A stretch of 64,000 nucleotides of DNA from Cyathus striatus (taxonomy: Eukaryota > Basidiomycota > Agaricomycetes > Agaricales > Nidulariaceae): contig JAOVFP010000006.1 of assembly GCA_025738555.1 (NCBI GenBank), positions 2,046,001 through 2,110,000 of the forward strand, read 5' to 3'. A model generated the notes under the pieces. The model made no database searches. It worked only from the letters and a program-made list of their open reading frames with translations, and was not told the DNA's origin. Numbering within the stretch: the first letter of the stretch is position 1; every line of letters begins with the position of its first letter. Shown here piece after piece: positions 1-13,272 of this stretch. Made by a program: the position numbers and the translations under genes.

Positions 1-567
1 AGAAATGACAACTTTCAACCTAGATTCTAGCAGACCAGAGGGGTTAACAGTAGCCTTGAAAGGGCTCTATTAGTTGACGAAATGTGTTTGGAAAGCCCAG
101 GTATGTTCAGTAGTTGAATATTGAGTCAGGTAGAAGCTGATAGCTTTGCGCTGCTTCTAGCGATGTTGAATTACATATTGAGCAAACTGGGACCAAATCT
201 CGAACCGCTAGGAAATCTTTGAAGTTTGACTACCAAGGAGATTTTAGAATTATTAAAGACAGTGTTTGGGTGATGTATATAAGTCTTTTATCATGGATTG
301 TACAAGATAATAAATGATCTCTGCTATTCTTAATCTCCTTTTAGGCCCCTTCCGACTTTTGTCTCGGTTCAATAGCGTGTCAGACTGATCCGGTGGCTTT
401 CCGCTTGTACTCGTTGAAGACTACTTGTTAAACCCGTGATAAGACAGTTCTGGAGAAAGACAACATACTGAAGTCTGCGCCGAAATCGTGGAAAGGCTGT
501 ATAACTGCATCGTATATACAAGTCCTCTCGAAACTACCGAAGAAACACAACAATCTACTTGTTCGAC
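1..567. other. 5' flank, no gene seen
   Basis: No convincing coding frame was seen. The last 60 bases carry a weak TATA-like stretch (about 512-525) that could serve the AA9 gene starting at 568. Confidence 0.5.
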
Positions 568-1489
568 ATGAAGATCACCAGCATCTTCCCACTCATTGCA
601 ATATTACAATCAGCATCCGCACACTGTACGCCCCCACCATCACCCTCAACTTTCTACATACTACTTACCCCATACCAGACATCTGGACGACACTAGTAGC
701 AGGAAGCACCTCCTCGACTGCCGCCGTCCACCAACCAGTAAACAACACCCCCGTAGCCTCAGTCTCATCCAACGATATCCGATGCAATGTACACCCAAGT
801 GCCGCATCGCAGCCTGTGTCTGTATCAGCTGGAAGCACGATTGGATTCAAGCTTGATAATACAGTTTACCATTCTGGTCCAGCGGCGATTTAACTGGGTA
901 AGGCGCCAGGAAGTGTTGCGAGTTGGGATGGGAGCGGTGCCAGTTGGTTCAAGGTAGGTAAATGAGTGAGTTGAAGATGAGTGAGTTGGTTGAGCATGAC
1001 ATTAGATCGCAGAATGGGGCGCTACGTTCAACCCGTTCAAGTTCACCGATGAGGGCGCGAGTCAATTGACGACGACCATCCCAGCCAGCACTCCCCCGGG
1101 TGAAGTACGCGATTTCACCAACCCAACGAACGAATTAGCTAACGTATAATAGTACCTAGTCCGCATCGAACAAATAGGCCTCCACGTTGCCGGTGCACCA
1201 CAATGGTACATCTCTTGTGCCCAAATCAGCATAACCGGCAGCGGCTCCGGAAACCCAGCGAAAGTGTCTATTCCTGGATACGTCTCTCCCTCAGGTAGTC
1301 TTTATATCACTGTTAGGGTAGTTTAGATTACTAACAGTCTATCAAGATCCTGGACTTACGGTGAACATTTACTATCCCATTCCCACTTCGTATAAGGTAA
1401 GTAGGAACGGGAGCGAAGGATAAATATAGTGGTAACATGCTGATCTTTGTCGATGATAGGTACCAGGCCCCGCTGTGTGGAGAGGGTGA
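568..1489 (+). pseudogene. AA9 lytic polysaccharide monooxygenase with one internal stop
   Basis: Copper enzyme that oxidatively cleaves cellulose outside the cell. Exons read as 568-625, 679-953, 1006-1104, 1153-1294, 1347-1396 and 1460-1489, 217 codons after splicing. An 18-residue signal peptide ends in SASA, and the next residue is the His that becomes the N-terminal copper ligand. Seen in order: SSNDIRCNV, VYHSGP with the second copper His, SWFKIAEWG, PGEYLVRIE, PQWYISCAQI with the axial Tyr and a family cysteine, and the closing VPGPAVW. There is no CBM1. The one defect is TAA at 891-893, in GPAAI*LGKAPG, where the family normally has Tyr. All five introns keep the frame, so decay is very recent or the stop is a base-call error. 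Family assignment is near certain; pseudogene status is not. Confidence 0.85.
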
Positions 1490-1946
1490 GTTGCACTTGC
1501 CGGCTGTCAACGGGCGTCGTAGTGTGTGAAGTGTCTGATCACCACATGTATGGTGCTGTATGTTGGAAATAAGGTCCATTTACATGTTGAATGCGACCTT
1601 TGGAATCTAAGGCTCGTGAGTCACGATAGATACCCTGAGCAAACGGATGAACCCACGAAGGGCGCAAGCTCCCGGTATACGCAGCCCGAAGCCAGTTGTT
1701 GAATATGGGCGCAACTAGTGTGAGGTAACAACTATTCGAGAACATTGTTTTAGGGGTACATCTCGGGCTTAAGGCAAATCCGATATGCAGTGGCATAACA
1801 GCGGCCAGAGTCATAATACGAATTATGTACACGTACGGTAGCTTAAGCAGTCCGATGTGAAGCGATAGAGATAATATATGAATCCTCAGCACTAATTATA
1901 ATGTGATTAAAGGGATCTGAAGCAGACAAAGGAATTTACGAACCAG
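1490..1946. other. Intergenic, nothing recognised
   Basis: A 117-codon minus-strand open frame (1539-1892) shows no domain or coding character and is not called. Confidence 0.5.
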
Positions 1947-2447
1947 CTACATCTCGAATTTGACCTTTTTCTCCACTTCCACTTCCTTATCTTCCTTAAT
2001 CTTCTTCTCATTCTCAGGCTGAGGCAATGTCCACTGAACGAGCGCAAAGGAAATACCACGGGCACAAAGCCCCAACGCCGACCCGGTAATAATGGCAACA
2101 CCACAGAACACATAGAGGGGATACACAGCATCAATGAGGTACACCAATATCCTGTACGGTGCAAGCACGAAGAAGCGGAAGACAACCTGGCAGAAGACGG
2201 TTACTGGCGCAAGGATGTATAGAACTATCGGCAGTGGAGAGACGATGACGATGTACGATGCTAGCTTTGTGCTGGCACGGTAGAGCAGGTGGAAGAAGAA
2301 GAGGACGAGGATAGGGTAGACGGATGAGAAGATCGCGGATAGGTATGGCAGAATGTTGGCTACTGGCGGGAGGGTGTCGGAAGGTAGGCCCGCCTCGGCC
2401 GTCACGGTTGGGAAGGGGGAGCTTGTTGGGGATATAGTTTCCGACAT
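1947..2447 (-). CDS. Small multi-pass membrane protein, unknown function
   Basis: Intronless 166-residue protein. The first 30 residues are Ser/Thr/Pro-rich. About four hydrophobic stretches follow (roughly 30-57, 62-85, 86-104 and 108-135). The C-terminus is a charged Lys/Glu tail rich in KEDKEVEVEKK. The pattern resembles small lineage-specific basidiomycete membrane proteins, but no named family is recognised. It converges on the AA9 gene. The start is the first ATG of the frame, and upstream sequence is not open. Confidence 0.6.
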   Translation of the reverse strand: MSETISPTSSPFPTVTAEAGLPSDTLPPVANILPYLSAIFSSVYPILVLFFFHLLYRASTKLASYIVIVSPLPIVLYILAPVTVFCQVVFRFFVLAPYRILVYLIDAVYPLYVFCGVAIITGSALGLCARGISFALVQWTLPQPENEKKIKEDKEVEVEKKVKFEM

Positions 2448-3782
2448 CCTATATGCATAGATGGTATCACAGCGTATCAGCCCGCGTGCACATGAGAGAT
2501 CAGCGAGAAGCAGAGAGATGGGTATGTACTCGCCTACAGGTGCCTACGGTGGCTGTCAGAACTTAAACTGTGGGACTGTAGCAAGATAACGCTCCGCACT
2601 GTTAGGGTGTCAAGGACCCTTCTCCCGAGTTCCTCTTGGTGATGCTGGCCGTAAGACTTACAGCATGAATGGCTAGTATAATGTGAAGAGCGAGGACTGT
2701 TCGAGAGTTGGAGGATGATGGCGGCAGTTCAGAGGAACGTTATGAATGACGGCATGGACAAACTGGTCATCACAACTGGAGGATCACAAGTTGATGATAT
2801 TGTTTCTTCCTTTTCATCTATTTTTTGTTAGTTTATCCATCGAAATTCGTTGTTCGGTATGATGAATATCAACCTGGGTAAGCCCACGCCTTAAAATAAC
2901 AGCAAAAGTACTGGCCGGCAGCACGGCCTAACGGTTACACGGAAAACTGAGCGTAATTGTTGTGGCATGTTGTGCAAGGGCATCTGAGGAAATATTAAGA
3001 CCCCGCGACAGTGCCGAATTGACGGACTGCTGCGCTCAATGCGCTTTCCGGACTATCTTTCGTGATGAATTCCAAGCTGATGCTCAAGGTGAAGGTTTTC
3101 TTCCTCTTCATGCTCATCCATGTTCTACTGCTGACCTAGTAACGTCGATAGATATCATTATGAATTGCATTACGGCATCAGATTCGGATTCCGAACGAGA
3201 TGATTATCTTCCCCAGAATAGTTCGCTCGTGGCATTTCTTAATGTGGAATTTTCCGGTGACATATCACACTAACTTTGACAGAATCACCTTTCCGTGTGA
3301 CTGTTTTGACCCGCACTCTGCCCATCTACCTCCAGAGGCTGTAATATGGCAACCATGATTTTGACTCTGTGTACACGCGGTCATCTTCTCCCCGACCATA
3401 TAAACTAGAATGGAGGTCTTACAGCATCCTAAAGACGTCCCTCCCCCTTCCCCGGAAAATCGCGCCTGTTCCTAAGAAATCCACCCGGGTATCTTGGCAT
3501 TCCATTTTTACCTGCGGAAATCCAGGGTCACCTGTCTGATCGCCTAGTGGGTGCTACCGATCTCATGAAAGAGACTGCTCTTTAACTTTCTCTCCTCCCG
3601 TCTTCTCTATCCGCCCACCCCACCCCTATCTTATCTTGTCCTACCCCTCTTTAACTCTTCCTCCTCGCCCTCTTCGCTCCTACAGCGTCCACTCTCTTTA
3701 CTGCACTTTCTTTTCAACCACCCCAACTGTACTCTTGTCGTACTTAGCCGGGGTAGCTGGTGGTGTCCCTGTATTCAAAAAT
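2448..3782. other. Intergenic with promoter of the GT61 gene
   Basis: A 103-codon open frame (2962-3273) has no recognisable domain. Pyrimidine-rich sequence from 3590 to 3730, typical of basidiomycete core promoters, precedes the GT61 start. Confidence 0.4.
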
Positions 3783-5751
3783 ATGTTCTTTCGTCACTCC
3801 CTCACCCGACGCGATGCGCTCCTGGTTCTATTAGGCGCCTCGTCAATGCACGTTTGGACACTGCTATTTAATACCGCCACCGACCAGTCCATTATCATAA
3901 ACACCCACCTCACCCAGGAGAAAGCGGCCGATGTCGAACCACCCACAGAAGTCACCGCCACGCTGAAAGAGATAGTAACCACCACACAAACATATACCGT
4001 CGAGCTCGAGCCGACATCCACTCCTTTCTCTACCATACCAACTTCTCCTGTGGGCGAGCTACCTTACACCACTATTGTAGACCACGCTCCAGGATGGACC
4101 GTGTTCCGCAACCTCTACATGTCCAACGGGACACTGTATATCGTCTCTCCTGAAGAAGACCACGACAATTTCCCAGATATACGGATGATGACCAGTACCG
4201 GTCTGGCAGCCTTCAACGACGCGGAGAACATAGCCGCCCGTGAGCCCACGAAGGAACACATGGATATCATCACACCAGAAGAAGCCAAGCATCGATGGAG
4301 TGGGAACGTTGGTGCTGAAAATCACTACGAGAACCATGTATGGACAGTCGAGGGTAATACAGTACGTCGCCCGGCAACTCTTTTCGTACATTAAAACACA
4401 ATAACTAATTCGGCACGTAATCATCAGCTTCTCTTCAACGACCCCAAACAATTCTTGAACCACTACTACCACTTCGTGGCAGAACTCTTCTTTGGCGTGC
4501 AAGCATTCTGGCACGGGGCATGGTCGAAGCGCATCTCAAACCCATCCACCCATTTTTCGCTCCCCCACCCCTCTCCACCACCATTCCACCGCGCCATATT
4601 CGTTCGCAGCATCGCAAACGACTGGAGAGACACCCCAGGGTTTAACTCGTACTTCCTCCGCGCTGCCTACCCCTCTTTAACAGTCGAACACAAAGAAGAC
4701 TGGGACGACCGTATAGCGATAACCAAATTCGGAGACAAGGCATTCCATTTTCCCGTGGTTCTCTTTGCGGATCGCAGTGCCGCTCACCGGGGATTCATCT
4801 GCGGCAGTCTCACACAACGTACAGCAGCGGAAGCATGGTCCTACATGAAAGCTCAAAAACGTCTTATGGGGATGCATGTCGGCGGGTGGTGGGAGCCCAT
4901 CCGGAACTCGATATGGAATTTCGCAGGGGCTTCGATCGATCCTGCGCCATACACCTTCTCGCCGCCTCAAGACCAGAAAGTGCTCGACCTGGAAGACGTC
5001 GGCGTGGAAGCTCAGAAGACTTTGGGTATGCCTAAAGAGATCGTGATCACGTATATCAACCGACAGGGCGGGAGGCGGCGGTTGATTGATGCGGATCATA
5101 ATGGGCTCGTAACTGCGTTGGAGGAAATGGTGGCGAGGCGGAAAGCTAATGGCGAGAAGTGGAGGTTGCAAGTGCTTAGGGCACAGGATATGACCAAGGA
5201 TGAACAGGTGAAAGCTGCTGCCGAAACCACGGTTCGTTTTTGCCTAGTACTCATTGATGATGGGGGTGCTGATCATCGCCGGATAGATTTTGCTAGGTGT
5301 ACATGGGAACGGTCTTACGCATCTTGTCTTTATGCAGCCCACGCGCGTATCGACTGTTATTGAGATCTTTTACCCTGAAGGCTTTGCTCATGATTATCAA
5401 TGGACAACGCGGGCGTTGGGCATGTCGCATTATGCTGTTTGGAATGATACGTGAGTGTTTTTTGTCCTTCTGCCATAATTTGTTCCCTGGACTCCTATTC
5501 GACAAAGTTTCGTCAATAGGGCAGATTCTGTCGCGGGACCAGACCTTGTTACTCTCCATTTTTACTACTCCTTACCGATCTTTACCTCCGTTCTTCATTC
5601 CGCGAGCTAACACTCTATTCCTTCCAGCCTCCGTACACATCCTAACAAGCCAGATGTAAACTATCCAGAAGGGTTCCAGGGAGAGTCAATACCAGTTCAC
5701 GGACCCACAGTGGCCCAGTTGATAGAAGACCGCGTGGACGGAAAATTATGA
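3783..5751 (+). CDS. GT61-type glycosyltransferase (DUF563)
   Basis: Predicted Golgi type II membrane glycosyltransferase; its acceptor cannot be inferred. Exons 3783-4361, 4428-5231, 5287-5450 and 5628-5751 give 556 residues with no frame breaks. An N-terminal signal anchor (LLVLLGASSMHVWTLLF) is followed by a Thr-rich stem. The family signatures are FLNHYYHFVAELFFG at the second exon start, GVHGNGLTHLVFM in exon 3, then EIFYPEGFAHDYQW and LGMSHYAVWND. I chose the ATG at 3783 because the anchor follows directly; an upstream in-frame ATG at 3636 lies in pyrimidine-rich leader sequence. It is one of the cleanest models here, and a contrast to the error-bearing genes downstream. Confidence 0.9.
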
Positions 5752-6542
5752 TATTGACACTGGTATATCTTCGTGACTTTTATTTTGCGATCCATTACAT
5801 TGGAATTTAGCTTGTTTACTTTCGATGTTCCTGGATCCTTGCGAGGGCTAACCTTTTTGTATATAATTAGAGCTGGATGGGCGTCGGTAGTAGCATTGGT
5901 GTTGTAGTACTCACTGTTTGTGTATCTTAGGGTAATATTTATCTTGTGATTTCGGTGTAGCATGGGTGGGAAATTACTCTGCCACTGGTGCTGCGATCCC
6001 ATACATAAGATTTGTCTAACCGACTCAAATGATGTCATGGACAATAAACGAGCAGCGATGTCCCTAACAGCGCCCGACAACGAACCAATTTGGGAAAGAT
6101 CGCCGACTTGCGTTGTGCTTACGTCGCCACTTGAATTTGCCAAAATCAGTGATAAGTAACACTCGTTGATAAATACCTTTTCGCATTTCTCAGGATTATT
6201 TACAGAAAAATGACGTATGTGTTGGGTTGCCTAGCTTCTTCAAACACTGATGGTCACTACTCCTACGCAGTTCAACACTGGAATATACTTTGAAATTCAA
6301 CTTGGAGGTGGCACTCAATTTTCACGTCCCTTAACCACCATTCATTTGACCAACCAACGCTCGGCTTTGTTTCGGACTGCGTGTCAAGTGGCACCGGACC
6401 TGGTGAGTTTTATACTATGCACGTGTGCTCCAAAAAGTAATGAAAGGATGTCAGGACTCCGAAACAGACTATAAAGTTCAAAGCTCCCACCACTACAAGT
6501 TAAAAGTACCCCCACCAATAAACACACACTCGACTTGAATCC
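5752..6542. other. Intergenic, nothing recognised
   Basis: Short open frames only; none shows a domain or a plausible splice pattern. Confidence 0.5.
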
Positions 6543-7956
6543 ATGGATCGTCGAAAAGGTGCAGAGACTTTTATGGGACTCAGAGGTGTTAGCAAAGAGT
6601 CTCGGGACAGGTAAGTCCTCCCAACTCCTTTCAAGACACGGTTCCACTGAAAGCACTTGATATTTAGCTACGACACTGCAGAACGGCTATTTAATGAAGG
6701 TAAAGAGGAAGAAGCATGGCCGCACATGCGGAAAGCACTGGAAGATCCTAACAACCTGGACGCGCGCATCGGGCTAGCGATCATCATGAGTGGAGATCCG
6801 AAAGTCTCTGTCAAGATTCTTAAAAGTGCAGAAGCTAAAGGTGGCTCCGACTTTTTCACGTTCCACAATCCCGCTTTTAACGCTTCAATAGGAAGAGAGA
6901 ACTTGATTAAACTATTCGGCCCGAAATGCTTTGACGATGACGGCGAGCAAGTCGGTGACTTCTGGGGATTGGTTGATACGAGACCGTACATGCGCGTATT
7001 GAAGAGTCTCGCTGAAATCTACAATGCTAACAAGCAATACAAGGAAGCCGCGTATGTAGTCGTGCTCCTTTCACCATCGACTCGGGCTTCATACTAAGTT
7101 GCCCATAGCGAACTCATGATTGAAATGCTTCGCCTCTGTCCGGGAGATAACATGGGTAACAGGACTTGGCTTGGAACTCTCCTGGTTCGGCTAGGCCGCT
7201 ACGCAGACGCGCTCTACTTTGTTCAGGTCCGCCTGGAAGACCAGGGAGACGTGGAGCTATTGAAGCCGTGCAAAGGAGGAACTCTGTTCAAACATCCTGC
7301 CCGGAACTTCGTGCCTGAAGAGGGCGAAGACTGTTCCCTTTTGCATACCGCTGCTATAGCTTCGTTCAAGCTGTGGGGAGATTGTGCTGACTCTCGGCGG
7401 TACCTAAAGATAGCGGCCAAATCTAATCCACTGGTTCTGTTGAAGGTCTTGGGGAAAATAAGACAGCCTGGAAAGCCGAACACCGACGGACGGTCATTCA
7501 ACGGTCCAGAAGATGCTCACGACTACCTCTATTTGACTCAGGACCTCTGGATGAAATCTGACGTCTGGAACTGGGCTAACAACAATCCTGACGTTAAAAA
7601 ATTCATTTTAAAAAAGTGTAGCAGAAAGGAGTGCCAGAATGTAGAAGTCCTAGTTGCAGAATTCAAGCGTTGCTCTGCTTGCCATTTGGTAAGTCCAATG
7701 TCGTATTACCAACCCAAACGTATTCACAATAACATTCCAGGTGTACTACTGTAACACGAATTGCCAGAATCAGGACTGGAAAAATCATAAGCCTGGTAAG
7801 CTTTATTTCGGACAGAAATAGCTCGAGCATCTTACTGGTAATCTAGAGTGCAAAAAGTACAAGGAATACAAGAGGATTACTAAAACATTTCATGGAGGAA
7901 AGGGTTTACCAGTACACAACATACCAATGTTTACAACAGATTTTACCAAAATCTAA
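6543..7956 (+). CDS. MYND-type zinc finger protein (paralogue 1)
   Basis: Exons 6543-6610, 6668-7051, 7109-7688, 7741-7795 and 7847-7956 give 398 residues. The N-terminal two thirds are helical and repeat-like (ALEDPNNLDARIGLAI, LKSLAEIYNANKQYKEAA), reminiscent of TPR-like packing. The C-terminus is a MYND zinc finger: CSRKEC, RCSACHL, YYCNTNCQNQDWKNHKPEC. MYND fingers bind proline-rich partners, and the family is expanded in Agaricomycetes with mostly unknown roles. Its tandem neighbour at 8315 has the same architecture and a first exon of identical length (68 nt). The frame is intact throughout. Confidence 0.88.
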
Positions 7957-8314
7957 GATGTTATGTCAGACTTTCCAATAAACATGTAGCGTAATAGTTA
8001 CTTGACCCATGTTTTTGAAACTGCAGAAAGACTCCGGGGTCTATCGCACCCCCAATTTGCACCCCTGGATTAGACCAATCAATGATTCAATTATAAACGC
8101 TAGGTCCCCTTGGGGAGCACGCATGGCGACGATGTGATTTGTATGAGGTAAATTTTATAGTGCTTTACGTACACGTGTACTCTAGAAATAAAAGGAAGAC
8201 GGGGGAACCCAAGGGGACCAAGACGGAACGAACCCAAAGACTCTGTTAGCATTCGCTGTTAAGTACACTCCACTAGCATAAACACGCCCTCCCTCAGATT
8301 GTCAGATTGTTACG
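7957..8314. other. Intergenic between MYND paralogues
   Basis: Contains a short CCCCTTGGGG palindrome near 8107 and a related CCCAAGGGGACC near 8208, otherwise nothing. It would hold the terminator of copy 1 and the promoter of copy 2. Confidence 0.4.
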
Positions 8315-9830
8315 ATGGATCGTCGAAGAGGTATGGAAGCCGCGTTGGGTACCTATGGTGTTACTCAGGCATCTCAGAAAAAGTGTGTTGTTACTGATTA
8401 TTTATAAGATGCATTTGGGTACTAAATATGTTAGCTTTGAGATCGCAGAACAGCTGTTTAGTCAAGACAAACAAGAGGCCGCTTGGCCATACATGCGTAA
8501 GGCGTTGGAAGATGTTAACAACTTGGATGCACGTATCGGTCTGGCGATCCTTCTAAGCAAAGACAAGAAAACCGCCATTACGATTCTGAAAAGTGCAGAA
8601 ATCAAAGGTGGCTCCGATGATTTGATTATGCCATGTTTCTACATTGATAATTTCAACAGGAAAAGAGAACCTACTCAAACAGTTCGGTCCTAAATGCTTT
8701 GACGATGGTGGGGAACAAGTTGGACACTTCTGGGAAATACTTGATACAAGGCCCTACATGCGAGTGCTAAAGAATCTTGCCGAAATCTATAACGATAACA
8801 AACAGCACAAAGAATCTGCGTGAGTGATTTATATTTCTCTCGTGATCGCCTTGTCCTTCATAAATAACACTTTTTTAGCGATGCCATAATTGAAATGCTT
8901 CGTCTCTGCCCAGGAGATAATCTCTGTAACAGAGTCTGGCTTGGATCGCACTTGCTTCGAATAGGCCGTGACGCAGACGCGTTATACTTTGCACAAGTCC
9001 GTCTGATAGAGGCAGAATATGTATCACTGATTCGAGGAGGAACAGCGTTCAAGCCTCCTGTTCGGAAGTTAATACCTGTCTCCGAAGAAGACAAGTATAA
9101 ATACTCCCGTTGTGCACTCTTGTATACCGCTGCGTTGGCTTCGTTTAGGCTGTGGGGAGACTGTCCCGAATCTCGACAGTACCTAAAATTAGCTGCACGA
9201 TCAAATCCGTTGGTTCTGTTGAAAGTATTGGGTAAAATAAGGCAGCCTGGTACGGTCTTGCTATGAGTTTAAAGACAGAGTTGGCTGATATCACCATCGT
9301 TTATCTAGAAAAGCCGAACCAAGACCCTCGTGTATTGAATGGTCCTGAGGATGCTCATGATTACCTTTGGTTGACTCAAGACCTCTGGATGAAACCAGAC
9401 GTTTGGAATTGGGCCAACGACAATCCTGATGTTAAAAAAGTCGTTTTGAAGAAGTGCAGTAGAGAAGGCTGTGAAAAGGTTGAAATCCAGGTAGCGGAAT
9501 TCAAGCGTTGTTCTGCTTGTCATAAAGTGAGTTAAATGATGCTACACAATCCTTCAGTGTCTTCATAGCGACATTCCAGGTGTACTACTGTACCACAAAA
9601 TGTCAGAATGCGGACTGGAAAAGTCACAAGCCCAGTACGTTATTTTTCGAAACAGTCCCAGTAGCTCACTTCCGATCTGCCGCCCAATAGAGTGCCAAGC
9701 ACACAAGGAACTCAAGATAGCCACCAGAAGATTCCAGCGAGGAAAGGATTTGCCAAAGAACAGTACAGCGCCTCCGATGTACGCAGCAGACTTTTCAGAA
9801 GAAGGTATTGCTATAGTTGAAGGCTGCTGA
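8315..9830 (+). CDS. MYND-type zinc finger protein (paralogue 2)
   Basis: Tandem duplicate of the 6543 gene. Best model: 8315-8382, 8435-8607, 8660-8819, 8879-9249, 9309-9526, 9580-9634 and 9691-9830, 394 residues. The MYND finger is complete (KKCSREGCEKVE, RCSACHK, YYCTTKCQNADWKSHK, then CQAH). Two introns are absent from copy 1. The one at 9250-9308 falls between PG and KPN, where copy 1 is continuous. The one at 8608-8659 is needed because the unspliced frame stops at 8693. It removes the segment matching GGSDFFTFHNPAF in copy 1 and restores the frame exactly. The second could instead be a one-base indel. Its C-terminal tail differs from copy 1. Confidence 0.75.
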
Positions 9831-10658
9831 GTCGCGGGATTGCAACGAACATTTAGCCAACACAGATCGTTGCCTCTTGAATATCCTCCTTTGAAGCCAT
9901 GTTTTGTTCCCCTGGTTCGCTCCAGCGCTCCGAGCTGTCAAGACGCTAGTACATAAGTATAAAATGTTGAGTCCTTTACCAATCCTTTAATTAAGTCATG
10001 TTCCCGTCCAATGGCCCTCCGCCTCCGAGGGTATTATGTGCTATGTCAAAGTTGGTCCAGCAGACACATTAAACGACTCCGCTATCTTCGTCGCTGCGGA
10101 ATGCTCGTCACCACAACCTGTCCACTTCCAAGGGACATAAAATCTAAAACCAGCCCGTACCTCAACCTTTCACTAAATTTCTAGAACTCACCTAGTGCTC
10201 GGTGGGAGTATACGCCCTGTAGAGGCTGCTCCGTTTACCCCGGGCTGCAGCCACATGACCAACTACGCAGCATGCACCTACTTGTCTCTCGAGACTTTCT
10301 GCCTCTTTTTAGCTTGTGGAAGGTCCCCGGACCGCTCTTTCAGCTAATTGGAATGCAGTCAGCGTGATCATATACGGCATTTTCTTAAAATATACCTCTA
10401 TGCGGGGAGCTGCTTCTTCTTACACCCTGTTTTAGTGCGTCAAAGGCCGACATGGTGCTATTAACAGTATCCCGAAGCATACTTTTGAACGTATTTCTGG
10501 CCCTCTTTTGATATGCGAGTGCAACATGATGTCGTTCTGAGGGACCGCTGTGGCTCACCTGATCGTTTAGACAATTTGTCGTGAGAGATTTATTTACTTT
10601 CTTCCATATAAGACATTGGAAATGAGGAGACTAGAGACGCGTCAATCCTCTTGGTGCG
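9831..10658 (+). promoter_or_regulatory. Intergenic region with xylanase promoter
   Basis: No gene is seen. A TATA-like TATAAG lies at 10607-10612, about 50 bases before the xylanase ATG. Confidence 0.45.
10607..10612 (+). promoter_or_regulatory. TATA box of the xylanase gene
   Basis: TATAAG lies 47 bases upstream of the ATG, at a typical spacing for a strongly induced secreted enzyme gene. Confidence 0.5.
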
Positions 10659-12168
<1,510 letters not shown>

Positions 12169-12422
12169 ATGGTGCTTCCATGTTTTATATCATCTCTTGG
12201 TGGACTAGGTTACATACGAATTAAAAAAAGCTGTCCAATAAAACATTGCAATGAAGTGTCGTAAACATAGCATAAGAGCAACATGAGAGTTAGGAAGGAG
12301 TGACTTAGGAGTCTGCAAGAAGTAACACGGCAGTCTTTGTTTGATTCTAAACTCCAGACCAAACAAACTCCAGTTTTCAGAAACCGGAAGCAGCAGGCGC
12401 GACCAACCTCAACGACACCGCA

Positions 12423-12900
12423 ATGCTGACCATCACAAAACGGCATTGCGCCGCATCTATCTCCTTTCTCCCTCCTGGCTACCACAACAAACCAGGGCAG
12501 TCTCAAGCTCCCCCTACGGCCGCACACACGTCTGGAAACGACGAGATCCCGTCCTCCCTAAACCCGTAGTGCCCAAGTACCCCCAGGTCGTCGTCCGCGC
12601 CGACGGGTCCTCTTCACGCACTGGACAACTTCTCCTCGCTCCATCATCCGTCTAGTGCGAGATCTCACCACAAATCCTGTATGGAACGGTAACAACTCGA
12701 ATCTCAGCGCTTTCGACGAGGAGAGCGGAAGCACCGGTCGTATGGGCCGTTATAACAGGAAGTTCGAGAAAGATAGCAAAGGTAGTGGCATTGCTAGTGA
12801 TGAGAAGTGGTTTGAGGAGATTGCGGAGTCCACGAAGTGGTCTATGCCTACCATTGACAGGAATGCCAGTACTTCGTATGGCGGGAAGAAGGAGAAGTAA
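12423..12900 (+). CDS. Mitochondrial large-subunit ribosomal protein bL31m
   Basis: Part of the mitochondrial 60S-like subunit. The core reads PYGRTHVWKRRDP, PKYPQVVVRADGSS, then HWTTSPRSIIRLVRDLTTN and PVWNG. A polar C-terminal extension ending in GGKKEK is typical of fungal L31m. The N-terminus from ATG 12423 reads as a mitochondrial presequence (MLTITK, then ALRRIYLLSPSWLPQQTRA). Two one-base gaps are needed, in the A run 12437-12440 and at the TT 12613-12614. With both restored the gene is intronless, 159 residues. As it stands the frame is broken into two pieces. A housekeeping gene broken twice by short-run deletions points to sequence error rather than loss. Confidence 0.8.
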
Positions 12901-13272
12901 AGGCCAGAGAGCCCTTTCTTGAAAGAGTGTAAGTCTTTTCGTTACATGTTGAGTAGGGTCCCTGCTTATACTTGTTGCAGAATGTTATGTTCCTTCACCG
13001 CGTCAGTGAATGGACAGTAAAAACCTCTCGCACACTAGAGCGTCGGATAGGTGTCCTCGAGCATCCACCTCATATTTGTACATTCGTTAGCTTATTATAA
13101 TGGAAGCATGAAGGATACCCCTTCTGTAATTTGCGCAACTGTGCCCGTCATCACTCGCCACCATCACTAGTGTTGAGAAGTACTATCCTCTACTGCACGC
13201 ATACAACAACAGCATTCATAAATAACCTGAATAAATAACCTGAATAAATAACCTTCCTACATCCACTAAATC
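12901..13272. other. Convergent 3' region between bL31m and ORC5
   Basis: Holds both 3' ends and a short tandem repeat at 13218-13253; no gene. Confidence 0.5.
13218..13253. repeat. Tandem repeat, about three 13-bp units
   Basis: The unit ATAAATAACCTGA is repeated nearly three times in tandem. Confidence 0.8.

Noticed and set aside
1539..1892. 117-codon minus-strand frame
   Set aside because: No domain, no splice context, composition like intergenic DNA.
2962..3273. 103-codon frame as a gene
   Set aside because: Lacks any recognised motif and a plausible promoter; left as intergenic.
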